Positions 1 to 8,331 of a DNA stretch of 64,000 nt are shown piece after piece; position 1 is the first letter of the stretch; each line of letters begins with the position of its first letter. The stretch comes from Terrimesophilobacter sp038243605. Its GTDB lineage: Bacteria > Actinomycetota > Actinomycetes > Actinomycetales > Microbacteriaceae. The stretch is from NCBI GenBank assembly GCA_038243605.1, contig JBBSQX010000007.1, positions 62,001 through 126,000 of the forward strand. Direction: 5' to 3'. The notes below the pieces were generated by a model, which searched no databases, was not told the DNA's origin, and saw only the letters and a list, made by a program, of their open reading frames with translations. Position numbers and translations under genes: made by a program.

Positions 1-35
1 ACTAAGGGTCTACGCCACTATGTAAGGGAGAGCAC

Positions 36-488
36 ATGCCTGCCAAACCACTCGAGTTCACCGTCACGGGAACCTCGGAATCGCCAACAAAGCTCGCAGT
101 TTCTGCACGACAGTTTTCTTTCGTCATCGACGAGCCACCGAGCTTCGGGGGTGCCGACTCCGGCCCCAACCCGGTCGAGTACTCGTTGGCGTCCCTTGCT
201 GGATGCTTGAACGTTGTCGTCCACCTGATCGCGAAGGAGCGTGGCGTTGAGGTTCGGTCATTGAAGCTGACCGTGAAGGGTGAACTTGATCCTTCGCGCC
301 TCATGGCGCAGCCCACTGAGAACCGGGCCGGATTCCAGTCGGTGGAAGTGGTCGCCGACATGGATTCTGATGCCAGCGTCGAAGAGCTTGACGAGATCCT
401 GCGCCTCTCGGCGACACGTTGTCCCGTCTCAGACAACATGAGTCACACCACGCCGGTCGTCGTGCGCCTGGCAGCTGCCGCTGAATAG
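36..488 (+). CDS. OsmC family peroxiredoxin-like protein
   Basis: Cytoplasmic OsmC/Ohr-fold protein of 150 residues, the usual family length. Members reduce organic hydroperoxides through a reactive cysteine pair. Both cysteines are visible: Cys57 in ASLAGCLN at the start of the long central helix, and Cys129 in TRCPVSDN. The ATG is preceded by a good ribosome site (AAGGGAG, positions 24-30, 5 nt spacer), which fixes the start. It stands alone; the next gene is convergent and broken. The subfamily (OsmC versus YhfA-like) cannot be decided by eye, so the substrate stays open. Confidence 0.88.
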   Translation: MPAKPLEFTVTGTSESPTKLAVSARQFSFVIDEPPSFGGADSGPNPVEYSLASLAGCLNVVVHLIAKERGVEVRSLKLTVKGELDPSRLMAQPTENRAGFQSVEVVADMDSDASVEELDEILRLSATRCPVSDNMSHTTPVVVRLAAAAE

Positions 489-501
489 CGAAAACGAGTA
501 G

Positions 502-518
502 CCGGCCCACGTGGCCGG
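502..518. terminator. short GC-rich hairpin between convergent genes
   Basis: CCGGCC pairs with GGCCGG across a 5-nt loop just after the OsmC stop and before the convergent GNAT remnant. There is no T-run on either side, so it would be a weak or factor-assisted terminator at best. Confidence 0.3.
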
Positions 519-537
519 AGATTGTCGCTCCTCGGCG

Positions 538-783
538 TCACTTGGTCATGAACACCAGGGTGATGCCGGGGAGTATCTCGTTGTGGCCGGTGGTGGCAAA
601 CCCTTCGCGCTCGTAGAGGCGGATGTTGCCCTCGCTGAGGTGCCCCGTGAAGATCTCAAAATGGTCGGCACCGAGTGCGGGCAGAAACGGGCCGCCATAC
701 AGTTGCGCCTCGCTGGCGAATGCCGCGCGTTGAAGAGTTAGCACTTCTCCCGCGTCGCTGCTGCTCAGCTCGAACTCGTCCAC
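538..783 (-). pseudogene. GNAT N-acetyltransferase remnant with internal deletion
   Basis: An 81-codon open frame joins two recognisable ends of a GNAT acetyltransferase. The N-terminal beta1-alpha1 segment is seen in GEVLTLQRAAF and the C-terminal beta6-beta7 segment in TGHLSEGNIRLYEREGF. The middle is absent, including the acetyl-CoA-binding R/Q-x-x-G-x-G/A loop and beta4. Full GNATs of this type are about 150-170 residues, so roughly half is missing, in frame. It cannot bind acetyl-CoA in the usual way and is most simply a decayed gene. A start at GTG 783 is assumed. Expression of the short form cannot be excluded. Confidence 0.72.
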
Positions 784-850
784 GCGCTGAGACTATGACC
801 ACGACCTCTCGCGCTGAGTTGCTACTCGCGAAGTACCGCACTCGAGCTCG

Positions 851-3301
851 TTACGCGAGGTCGAGCGCCGCCCGCACAATGCTGTCCGTGTCGATGCCGT
901 GGTAGCGGTACACCGACTGCAGGTCGCCAGCCTGGCCGAACTTCGAGACTCCGAGGTTGCGGCTTGGCACCTGGTTGATGCCGGCCAGAAAAGCGAGGGT
1001 GTGCGGATGCCCGTCGAGCACGGTCACCATCGGCACGGCGCGCGCAGCAGGGAACACCTGGTCGATGATCCACGACGAGCCGTCACCCTGCCCGTTGCGC
1101 GACTGCAGTGCTTCATACAGCAGGCCTGGGCTGGTCACGCAGATTACGTCGGCGGCAATGCCCTGAGCGGCAAGGCGGTCGGCAGCATCGAGTGCCTCTG
1201 GCATGAGGGCGCCCATAGAGATGATGGCAACCTGCGCGTCATCCGCGGCACGCAGCACGTATCCACCAGCGATCACCTGGCGCCGACGGCGTTCGCGTGC
1301 GGCAGGGTCTTCTGGCATTTCGGCGAGCTTCTGGTCGATGGGGCGGGTGGAGAGGCGCAAGTACGCGGACTTGCCGCCCGGCTTACCCATGTTGCCCATG
1401 CTTGCCAGCAGCGCCCACTCCGTGTCGACCACGAAGGCAGGTTCGTAGCTCGTGCACTCCGGCTGCTCAAGGCCGATCGACGGCGTCTTGATGGACTGGT
1501 GCGCCCCGCCCTCTGGGGCGAGCGTGACACCGGATGGCGTTCCCACGAGAATCGACTGCCCGCCCGCATACATGCCGTACGACCACGGCTCGAGGGCGCG
1601 CTCCACGAAGGGGTCATAGATGGTGCCGATGGGGATGAGCGTTTCGCCCCAGCGACTCCACGTTGTGCCGAGCTCGCCGAGCAGACACACGAGGTTCACT
1701 TCGGCGATGCCAAGCTCGATGTGCTGGCCGGATGGCTTCTCTCGCCAGTGCAGAACCGTCTCGCGGTCGTCGTCAAACCAGTTGTGCTTCTCCTCGGTGG
1801 ACCACACCCCCACCTTGTTGATCCACCCGGCGAGGTTCGTGCTGGAGCTCACATCCGGGCTCACTGTCACGACGCGACGGGCGACATCCGGCGCGGCACG
1901 CGTGAGCTCGACGAGGGTGCGGCCAACGGCGGCCTGAGTTGTCGCGATGCCTTTCGGGGTGTAACCAAGATCTTCGGGCACGGATGGCGGCACGAGTGCG
2001 GGCACGGCGTCGCGGGCCTGACGAGCGGATGCCTGTTCACACAGCTGCGCGGCAGCGGTTCCCGGTGCGAAGCGGCGCCACGGGGCATCCGGGTTCTCAC
2101 CGAACTCCGCGCCCAACTGCTGGTACTGTTCCATCGATAGCAGCGAGGAGTGGTTCTGCGGATGTCCCTCGATCGGCAACCCGTGGCCTTTCACCGTGTA
2201 GGCGATGATCACGGTGGGGCGGCTGTCGTCGATGGTCGCAAAAGCTTCGCGCAGCGCGGACAGGTCGTGACCGCCGAGGTTGCGGATCGCGGCGAGAAGG
2301 GTGGCGTCATCGAGAGAGCTGCAGAGCGCGGTGATGGCGGGTGCATCCGTGCTTTCGCCGGCGATGCGCTCGCGAAGTTCGGTGGCATCGCAGCGCAGTA
2401 AACGCTGGTACTCGGGGTTCGACATTTCGACGATGCGGCGCCGAAAAACATCCCCGCCCGGCTGCGTCATGATGCTCTCGAGCAGGTGGCCGAAGCGCAC
2501 AGTGAGCACTTGCCATCCGGCGGCATCGAACAGCTTTTCAATTTTGTGTGCTGCGATGTTGGGAACAACGCGGTCGAGGGACTGGCGGTTGAGATCCACA
2601 ATCCACACGATCTCACCGAGGCCCTGCACGGAGGAGTCCAGAATGGCTTCCCAGATCGCGCCCTCGTCGAGCTCTGCATCACCGAGCAGCGAGTACTGGC
2701 GACCCGCGTAAGGGCGTGCGGGGGTGCGTGGAGCGCCCGTGGTGTGCTGTTCGCCCGTGAGAGTCTCGGTATAGCGGCGGGCGATGGCGCCCCAAATGGG
2801 AGCGGTAGCCCCGATGCCCACGGAGCCGGTCGAGTAGTCGGCCGGGTCGGGGTCTTTGAGGCGGCTGGGGTAGCTTTGCAGCCCGCCGAACTCGCGCAGC
2901 GTGGTGAGATACTTCTCCTCCAGCGTTCCGAGCAGGTAGTTGATGGCGTGTAGCACGGGGGAGGCATGTGGCTTCACCGCGACGCGATCCTCTGCGCGAA
3001 GCTGCTCGAACCAGAGCGACGTCATGATCGTGGCGATGGAGGCGCTGGATGCTTGGTGCCCGCCCACCTTAATGCCGTCGGTGTTGGGGCGCACGCGGTT
3101 CGCGTGGTGCACGATCGAGGTAGCAAGCCAGAGCACGCGCTGCTCGATCTCGCGGAGAGTCTGAAGGTGCTCGGCGGTGCTGATCTCTGCGGCGCTGGAT
3201 TCGGCGGTGCTGGATTCGGCGGTGCTGATTTCTGCCGTGCTGATCTCGCTCTGGGTAGAGCCCTGATGTGCGCCGTGCTCGGTGACCGGATTGCTGTGCA
3301 T
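851..3301 (-). CDS. AceE-like thiamine-dependent 2-oxoacid dehydrogenase E1 (short form)
   Basis: Homodimeric E1-type enzyme of the AceE/transketolase superfamily, which decarboxylates pyruvate or a related 2-oxoacid with thiamine diphosphate. The ThDP motif is visible as GDAE at residues 207-210 with the matching DLN at 236-238, followed by a transketolase-like pyrimidine domain and a C-terminal domain. I place the start at ATG 3301; the open frame runs further but would cross the divergent regulator. That gives 816 residues, shorter than classical AceE (about 890-920), so it may be the shorter AceE-like paralogue with a non-pyruvate substrate. Residues 20-45 are a pentapeptide repeat (A-E-I/S-S-T) that looks dispensable. 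No E2 or E3 gene is adjacent. The divergent Lrp/AsnC gene probably controls it. Confidence 0.85.
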   Translation of the reverse strand: MHSNPVTEHGAHQGSTQSEISTAEISTAESSTAESSAAEISTAEHLQTLREIEQRVLWLATSIVHHANRVRPNTDGIKVGGHQASSASIATIMTSLWFEQLRAEDRVAVKPHASPVLHAINYLLGTLEEKYLTTLREFGGLQSYPSRLKDPDPADYSTGSVGIGATAPIWGAIARRYTETLTGEQHTTGAPRTPARPYAGRQYSLLGDAELDEGAIWEAILDSSVQGLGEIVWIVDLNRQSLDRVVPNIAAHKIEKLFDAAGWQVLTVRFGHLLESIMTQPGGDVFRRRIVEMSNPEYQRLLRCDATELRERIAGESTDAPAITALCSSLDDATLLAAIRNLGGHDLSALREAFATIDDSRPTVIIAYTVKGHGLPIEGHPQNHSSLLSMEQYQQLGAEFGENPDAPWRRFAPGTAAAQLCEQASARQARDAVPALVPPSVPEDLGYTPKGIATTQAAVGRTLVELTRAAPDVARRVVTVSPDVSSSTNLAGWINKVGVWSTEEKHNWFDDDRETVLHWREKPSGQHIELGIAEVNLVCLLGELGTTWSRWGETLIPIGTIYDPFVERALEPWSYGMYAGGQSILVGTPSGVTLAPEGGAHQSIKTPSIGLEQPECTSYEPAFVVDTEWALLASMGNMGKPGGKSAYLRLSTRPIDQKLAEMPEDPAARERRRRQVIAGGYVLRAADDAQVAIISMGALMPEALDAADRLAAQGIAADVICVTSPGLLYEALQSRNGQGDGSSWIIDQVFPAARAVPMVTVLDGHPHTLAFLAGINQVPSRNLGVSKFGQAGDLQSVYRYHGIDTDSIVRAALDLA
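3172..3248. repeat. 15-bp in-frame tandem repeat in the AceE-like gene
   Basis: About five imperfect 15-bp units (consensus TCGGCGGTGCTGATT on the plus strand) encode STAEI/STAES-type pentapeptides near the N terminus of the E1 gene. The unit is a multiple of three, so changes in copy number would alter length without breaking the frame. Confidence 0.75.
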
Positions 3302-3380
3302 GCGCCAATTCGACCATCTCGCGACACTCCTGCGCAACAGACCCCATCCTTCGTGCGCATTATGATCAAGTATGGTGCCG

Positions 3381-3403
3381 AGGGCGCCCTGAAAGGTGAT
3401 CAC
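3381..3403. promoter_or_regulatory. two palindromes in front of the Lrp/AsnC gene
   Basis: AGGGCGCCCT (3381-3390) and GTGATCAC (3396-3403) are perfect palindromes 5 nt apart, ending one base before the regulator ATG. The position fits an autoregulatory operator shared with the divergent E1 gene. A -10-like TATGAT lies at 3361-3366. Operator function is inferred from position only. Confidence 0.4.
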
Positions 3404-3404
3404 T

Positions 3405-3905
3405 ATGGAACCCACACGCACGGTCGACGAGATCGATGTCGCGCTGCTGAAAGCGCTCGTCGATGACCCGGATGCCACCAACCTCGCCATCTCGGAATCC
3501 ACCGGTCTCGCACGCAACACCGTGCGTTCGCGGCTCGCGCGGTATGCGAAAGAAGAATCACTGCGCTCCTTCGACCGCCGCATCGATCCCACCTTTCTGG
3601 GCTACCCGCTGCAGGCGTTCCTCTTCACTAAGGTCACCCAGCGCAAACTTTCGCCAATCTCAGCGACTCTCGCCGAGATCCCCGAGGTTCTTCAGGTGCA
3701 CGGGGTGACCGGGCTCGCCGACCTCATCGTGCACGTCGTTGCCCGTGACGCTGATGACCTTTACCGGATCGCAGGCCAGATTCTCGCCATCGATGGTGTC
3801 GAGCGCACCGACACCTCGTTCGTCATGGGTGAGTTCGTGAAGTACCGCATCGCTCAACTTATCGAGCCGCCGCCCGCGCGCGAGCCAGCTCGGCGATCGC
3901 GTTAA
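3405..3905 (+). CDS. Lrp/AsnC family transcriptional regulator
   Basis: A 166-residue regulator with the family layout: an N-terminal helix-turn-helix (about residues 10-55, with ISESTGLARNTVRSRL as the recognition region) and a C-terminal RAM-type ligand domain (about 70-150). Such proteins form octamers or hexadecamers and usually respond to an amino acid. It is divergent from the AceE-like E1 gene with 103 bp between starts, which suggests control of 2-oxoacid or amino-acid breakdown. A second ATG at 3396 is in frame, but 3405 leaves both palindromes outside the gene. The ligand is unknown. Confidence 0.87.
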   Translation: MEPTRTVDEIDVALLKALVDDPDATNLAISESTGLARNTVRSRLARYAKEESLRSFDRRIDPTFLGYPLQAFLFTKVTQRKLSPISATLAEIPEVLQVHGVTGLADLIVHVVARDADDLYRIAGQILAIDGVERTDTSFVMGEFVKYRIAQLIEPPPAREPARRSR

Positions 3906-3937
3906 CTCACCGCGTTTCGCGTGACCCACCAGCCACT

Positions 3938-3943
3938 ACGCTA
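3938..3943 (+). promoter_or_regulatory. -10 hexamer for leaderless start at 3949
   Basis: TACGCT ends 5 nt before GTG 3949 and no ribosome site is present, so the transcript probably begins at or next to the start codon. Confidence 0.5.
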
Positions 3944-3948
3944 ACGAT

Positions 3949-5388
3949 GTGAACACTGAGGCTAAGTCAAACCCTTTCCTATATTTGCAGCGAAATGCTG
4001 AGCAGAATCCCACGGGAGCCTTCTCGATCTCTGCGACCGAGAGGGTGACGAATTCTGAGGCGTTGGTCTCGGTGAAGAAGCTCGCCTACGAGATGCGGCG
4101 ACTCGGGGTCACGCCAGGGCATGTTGTGGCACTTGACCTGCCAGAGCAGCTCAGCCTCCTCTTTGTTGAGGCCGCGTATCACGAGGCAGCGATCCCCACG
4201 GTGCTCCCTGCTGGCTACATTTCTGATGGTTTGTTTCAGGTTGATTGGGTGTTCACAAAAGGCACCCCAACGCCTCAGGCAGGTGCGCGCGTAGTAAACG
4301 TCGACGCGCTGTTCCTTCAGCAGGTCGATCAGAATCCGTACGGGATCTCCGCGCGCGACGAAGCTTTTGAGACGCTCTGGATTGCCTTTTCGAGTGGGAC
4401 AACGGGCACGCCCAATGCGATTCCCCTCACCCGCACTGCATTGCGTACTTTTGACGATGCGCTCGAGACGTGGTTTCGAGGGGACCCCTTTCTCGTCATG
4501 ATGGACCTCGGCACTGCGTGGGGCTTCGGAGCGTTCTATCTCAGCGTCAAAGGAGGCAGGCCGTTTCTCTGCGTGGGGGGAGCAAGCCCAGAGTCGATTG
4601 TGCGCATGGCGGAGCAGAATTCCATCACGTCACTCAAAGGATCACCCGCACAGATATCCGGCTTCGTCGATGAGCTAGAGCGCCAACAGCGCACGATGCC
4701 GAGCATCGAAACGGTGTTTGTTGGTGGCACGGTCATGCCGCCAGGGGTTGCCGAACGCATGCGTGAGGCTTCTGAGGGCTGCCGCATTTACAGCATGTAT
4801 GGCTCCACGGAGGCGACCATAGCCGCGAGCCGACTGTACGAATCGGATGACCCGTCTGACGCCGGTCAGATTCTTGCCGGCTCGATCCTAGAAATCGTTG
4901 ATGAGCATGATCAGGTGCTCGCCGACGGACAGCTTGGACGCATCCGCCACAAAAGTCCAGGCATGGTGCACGAATATCTTGGCAACCCCGCAGCGACGCT
5001 TCGCGCCTTTAGGGATGGATGGTTCTATTCGGGCGACAGAGGGTTCATTCGGCCCGATGGGGGATTGACCCTCACGGGACGCGAGTCCGAGGTACTGAAC
5101 GCCGGTGGAGTGAAAATTGATCCGAACCAGCTCGACATTTTCGCGGTGCGAAACCCCAACGTCATCGATTCCTGCAGCTTCGAGTACGAGACCAGCTCGG
5201 GTCTCAGTCAGATCGGGATCTGTCTGGTGGCGCGGGACGATCTTGACGTTGACGCGCTTGTGGCAGAGTTCACCGTCGAGTTCGGCGTTGCCGCTCCGAA
5301 GCTTGTTGCTCGCGTCGAATCAATCCCGCGCAACTCGATGGGCAAGCCCATGCGCCGCACGCTCGCCGAGAAGTACAAAGAGAGCTGA
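3949..5388 (+). CDS. AMP-dependent adenylate-forming ligase (acyl-CoA synthetase-like)
   Basis: A 479-residue ANL-superfamily enzyme that activates a carboxylic acid as acyl-AMP. The P-loop FSSGTTGTPNAIPLT is at about residue 148, the aromatic motif YGSTEAT at about 283, the hinge motif YSGDRGF at about 358, and the C-terminal catalytic lysine region NSMGKPMRR near the end. At 479 residues it is slightly short for acyl-CoA synthetases. No carrier-protein or thioesterase gene is nearby, so the acyl substrate and the acceptor (CoA or a carrier) cannot be told. GTG 3949 is chosen because the frame opens there and a -10 hexamer sits 5 nt upstream. It is separate from menE in this window. Confidence 0.8.
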   Translation: MNTEAKSNPFLYLQRNAEQNPTGAFSISATERVTNSEALVSVKKLAYEMRRLGVTPGHVVALDLPEQLSLLFVEAAYHEAAIPTVLPAGYISDGLFQVDWVFTKGTPTPQAGARVVNVDALFLQQVDQNPYGISARDEAFETLWIAFSSGTTGTPNAIPLTRTALRTFDDALETWFRGDPFLVMMDLGTAWGFGAFYLSVKGGRPFLCVGGASPESIVRMAEQNSITSLKGSPAQISGFVDELERQQRTMPSIETVFVGGTVMPPGVAERMREASEGCRIYSMYGSTEATIAASRLYESDDPSDAGQILAGSILEIVDEHDQVLADGQLGRIRHKSPGMVHEYLGNPAATLRAFRDGWFYSGDRGFIRPDGGLTLTGRESEVLNAGGVKIDPNQLDIFAVRNPNVIDSCSFEYETSSGLSQIGICLVARDDLDVDALVAEFTVEFGVAAPKLVARVESIPRNSMGKPMRRTLAEKYKES

Positions 5389-5403
5389 ACTTCAGCTGTT
5401 TTT
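5383..5403. terminator. hairpin terminator at convergent stops
   Basis: AGCTG-AACTT-CAGCT followed by GTTTTT spans the stop of the ligase gene and ends inside the 3' end of the convergent surface-protein gene. The T-run supports termination of the plus-strand transcript. Confidence 0.6.
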
Positions 5404-6780
5404 GCGCTTCCGTCGGAATGCAACGCTAAAGAACGCAGCTCCGGCCAGCAACATTGCTAATCCGATCGGAAGAACTGTTGCGTTCGGGACGCTTCCGGTT
5501 GCGGCAAGTGCTTGAGTCACCGAGGCAGGTGTTGGTGTTGGTGTTGGTGTTGGTGTTGGGGCGACGGGTACGGCGGTCCACGATGCGTAGAACATTGTCG
5601 CTCCGGTGATCGGGGTGGCGAAGTTTGCCGGAGTGGTCAGTGCAGAATCCGTGAACCAGCCATTGAAGGTGTAGCCGGTTGCCGTGGGAGCAGAGGGCTG
5701 CACCGGAGCAGTGCCGTACGGAACTGTCTGGTTGGCGGGGGCAGTTCCATGGCCGCTCATCGTGAATTCCACTGCGTAGTTCACTGCATTCCATGAGGCG
5801 TAGTACGTTCTGTCGACGATTAAGGTATCAGCAAAGTTTGCTGGCGTTGTCAGCGCTTCATCCGTGAACCAGCCGTTGAAGGTGTAGCCGGTTGCCGTGG
5901 GGGCAGAGGGTTGCACTGCTGTCGTACCGTTGGGGATCGTCTGGGATGCTGGTGCGGAGCCGTGTGCCAGCACATCGAAAGTGACGGTGACGGGGGCTGC
6001 GGTCCAGCGGATCACCACGAGACCGTCTGCGCCCATGCGCTCAGAGAAAGCTTCGTTAACCATCAAGCCGCCACCTCCGCCACCGCTGTTTGCGGTTGGC
6101 GCGAAGAGTGCAGAGCCGGTGTCGTTCGTCGCGCCGCCCCCGCCGCAACCAGGGGCTCCCCTGTGAGTTGAAGAGATTCCCGCGCCGCCCCCGCCGTAGC
6201 AATTTGCGTCGGTGCTGAAGAGTGAACCGGGTAGCGCAATATCAGAAACGATAACTCCAGCGCCGCCATCTTGATCCGCTAATGAGTTTGCGGCAGCGCC
6301 GCCGCCGCCGCCGATCCCGCCTAAGAATCCGCTTCCGCTATTTCCGCCAAACTGACCGTTGTTGGCGGCATCTTCACCATTATTTACTGTCGCGGTCGTC
6401 GTGCCGTCCGAGACCGAACCGGGTGTCCCTGCGGTGGGTACCGTCCCGGCCAGCGGACCTGTAGCGCCGTGAAAGTCGACGATCTTTACTTCGCCGCCGC
6501 CGCCAGCCGCTGAATAGCCTTGATTGACTTCCTGATACCCACCGGTACCTCCGGCACCGACAAGCAGCACCTCGAGTTGGGTCATGTCAGCTGTGGGAGT
6601 GAAAGAGACAGCACTCGTGGTAAATGTTTGCTCGCACACACCAGGTGCGATCAGTGAGCCGGCGGCGCCACAGGCGTCTGCCGCGGCGAAGGCGGGCGTT
6701 GCCCCCATGAATATGCTCGAAACACCGGCTGTGGCCAATGCGGCAATAACAGTCGTCGTCTTGCGTACAGCCAGTTTCAC
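5392..6780 (-). CDS. sortase-anchored glycine-rich surface protein with InlB-type repeats
   Basis: A 462-residue exported wall protein. In order: Sec signal peptide (residues 1-33, cleavage near AFAA), a glycine-rich beta region with several GGGGG stretches (about 80-250), two 71-residue Listeria/Bacteroides-type InlB B-repeats, each with TATGYTFNGWFTD, a Thr-Pro spacer, and a sorting signal. The sorting signal is LAATG at about 425-429, a hydrophobic helix and RRKRK. LAxTG is the motif used by class E sortases. GTG 6780 follows GGAG with a 6-nt spacer and begins the signal peptide cleanly. No sortase gene is in the window. Role inferred: adhesion or surface interaction. Confidence 0.82.
   Translation of the reverse strand: MKLAVRKTTTVIAALATAGVSSIFMGATPAFAAADACGAAGSLIAPGVCEQTFTTSAVSFTPTADMTQLEVLLVGAGGTGGYQEVNQGYSAAGGGGEVKIVDFHGATGPLAGTVPTAGTPGSVSDGTTTATVNNGEDAANNGQFGGNSGSGFLGGIGGGGGAAANSLADQDGGAGVIVSDIALPGSLFSTDANCYGGGGAGISSTHRGAPGCGGGGATNDTGSALFAPTANSGGGGGGLMVNEAFSERMGADGLVVIRWTAAPVTVTFDVLAHGSAPASQTIPNGTTAVQPSAPTATGYTFNGWFTDEALTTPANFADTLIVDRTYYASWNAVNYAVEFTMSGHGTAPANQTVPYGTAPVQPSAPTATGYTFNGWFTDSALTTPANFATPITGATMFYASWTAVPVAPTPTPTPTPTPASVTQALAATGSVPNATVLPIGLAMLLAGAAFFSVAFRRKRKNS
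5527..5560. repeat. hexanucleotide microsatellite coding for Thr-Pro
   Basis: About five copies of GGTGTT in tandem encode the (Thr-Pro)n wall spacer of the surface protein on the minus strand. A six-base unit keeps the frame, so slippage would change spacer length only. Confidence 0.8.
5652..5703. repeat. copy 1 of near-identical InlB-repeat DNA
   Basis: This stretch of about 52 bp matches 5865-5916 with only about three differences. The copies are 213 bp (71 codons) apart, indicating a recent in-frame duplication or gene conversion between the two repeats. Confidence 0.8.
5865..5916. repeat. copy 2 of near-identical InlB-repeat DNA
   Basis: Partner of 5652-5703; encodes the GYTFNGWFTDEALTTPANF region of the first protein repeat. 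Confidence 0.8.
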
Positions 6781-6918
6781 GGTGTCTCCAACTCGGGTAA
6801 TTGAGAACATGTAACGACGCTGGAAACAGACAAGTCTTGTCAAGAACGCGCTCAGGGCTCGATTGATTATGCCAGAATATCGGTTGCCAAATTCGCTTTT
6901 TTACCCCGAGCAGCACCC

Positions 6919-8193
6919 CTAGAAGTGGGCACCGCAGCGACGGATCGCGAGCACCAGCAACGCTTGTGTGACCGCGACCATCTCGTCGAGGTTCACCTGT
7001 TCGCGTGGGGCATGAGCAAAACGCACGTCGCCTGGCCCGTAGTGGAGGGTCGGGATTCCGCCCATGTTGGAGTACAGGCGCAGGTCGCTGCCGTAGGGGG
7101 CGGCAGACCTGAGCGGCTTCGGCCCACCGCTCAGGTCGATGATGGCGGATTCCACCTCGTCGATGAACGGATGATCGTCGCGCAGGCGCCCGCTCGCGAA
7201 TTGTCCTCCCGGCCAGGTGACCGTGACGGGGTTGTCGCGAAGCCACGGGTCAGATTGGCAAACGGCAGCCATCCGGCTCTCAAACATCGCCCTCGCTGCC
7301 GCAGGATCTTCGCCGAGCTGAACTCCCAGGCGCCCTTCCGCGGTGAGACGATCGGGCACGCTGCTCGACCAGTCGCCGGCAATGATGCGCCCGATCGAGA
7401 TCGGGTAGGGCAGTGCATTCCCGGTGAAGAGCGGGTCAGGGTTGCTGTTTCGTTCGCGTTCCAAGTCCTGAATCGCCGCATTGAGGGGCAGGAACGCGTC
7501 GAACGCACTCACGCCCTCCAGACGCATACTGCCGTGTGCGGCCCGACCGTCGACGACGATCTCAAACGTGAGGGCGCCGGCGTTGGCGGTAATGATCCGC
7601 CCGCTCGTCGGCTCGCTGAGCACAGCAGCGTCACCACCGTGACCGCGAAGCATGGTCGCGAAAGCGCCGAGGCCGCCATCCTCTTCGCTGATCACCGAAT
7701 GGATTCCGAGGGGGCGTTCGAGCGTTGCGCCAGACAAGGCGAGTGTGCGCGCCACCGCCATGTTCGCGGCCACGCCCGCTTTCATGTCGCACGCGCCACG
7801 GCCATGCAGCACACGGTCGAAATTGCTGGCGCTGAACGGATCGTTGTCCATCCACTTAGTGAGGTCACCAGTGGGAACGACATCCACGTGCCCTTGAAGA
7901 ACGAGCGCCGGTGTCGAGTCTCCACCGAGGGTGCCGACGACGCCGTACCCCTCTGTGCGCGCGGCTTCAGCGCCAGGGTAGAGCGGATGCGCCACCAACG
8001 CGTCGAGGTCGAACTTCCACGAATCCACAGAAAAACCCCACTGCGTGAGCTCCGCAGCCTGTCGCGATTGCAGCTCGGATTCCTCGTCAGAACCGGTCAC
8101 GCTCGGAACCCGCACGAGGTCGATGAGGTTGGCAGTGAGCGCGTTGTCATCGAGCTCACCCAGAATGCGCTTCTCGACGGATGTCAGCTTCAT
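6919..8193 (-). CDS. M20 family metallopeptidase / ArgE-DapE-like deacylase
   Basis: A 424-residue zinc hydrolase of the ArgE/DapE/CPG2 group that removes acyl groups from N-acyl amino acids or splits dipeptides. Metal-site motifs are GHVDVVP, GRGACDMKAG and the catalytic/metal acidic pair SEEDGG. The dimerisation domain lies between about residues 200 and 310, and a metal histidine is near HAPREQV. ATG 8193 has TAGGAT exactly 6 nt upstream, so it is probably leaderless. No arginine or lysine biosynthesis genes are nearby, so the true substrate is open. Confidence 0.85.
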   Translation of the reverse strand: MKLTSVEKRILGELDDNALTANLIDLVRVPSVTGSDEESELQSRQAAELTQWGFSVDSWKFDLDALVAHPLYPGAEAARTEGYGVVGTLGGDSTPALVLQGHVDVVPTGDLTKWMDNDPFSASNFDRVLHGRGACDMKAGVAANMAVARTLALSGATLERPLGIHSVISEEDGGLGAFATMLRGHGGDAAVLSEPTSGRIITANAGALTFEIVVDGRAAHGSMRLEGVSAFDAFLPLNAAIQDLERERNSNPDPLFTGNALPYPISIGRIIAGDWSSSVPDRLTAEGRLGVQLGEDPAAARAMFESRMAAVCQSDPWLRDNPVTVTWPGGQFASGRLRDDHPFIDEVESAIIDLSGGPKPLRSAAPYGSDLRLYSNMGGIPTLHYGPGDVRFAHAPREQVNLDEMVAVTQALLVLAIRRCGAHF

Positions 8194-8296
8194 TTCAGCA
8201 TCCTATCCAGCAGCGAGGCCCTCACCTTTTTCTGGCGTTCTCCCGCACAAGAATGGTGCGCAACTAACGGAGACTCATTTGTAGGTCGGAACAAAG

Positions 8297-8325
8297 TTGC
8301 TCAAAAAATCTTAAGCGCGCATAAT
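8297..8325 (+). promoter_or_regulatory. promoter for the EVE-MarR operon
   Basis: TTGCTC (8297-8302) and CATAAT (8320-8325) are separated by 17 bp. The -10 box ends 6 nt before the ATG of a 46-codon ORF at 8332, predicting a transcript that begins at that codon. Confidence 0.5.
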
Positions 8326-8331
8326 AAATAA

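Noticed and set aside
899..2140. Long plus-strand open frame of 413 codons inside the E1 gene
   Set aside because: It is a shadow of the AceE-like gene: low-complexity Arg/Ala/His composition, no domain, no ribosome site, while the opposite strand encodes a full enzyme with motifs.
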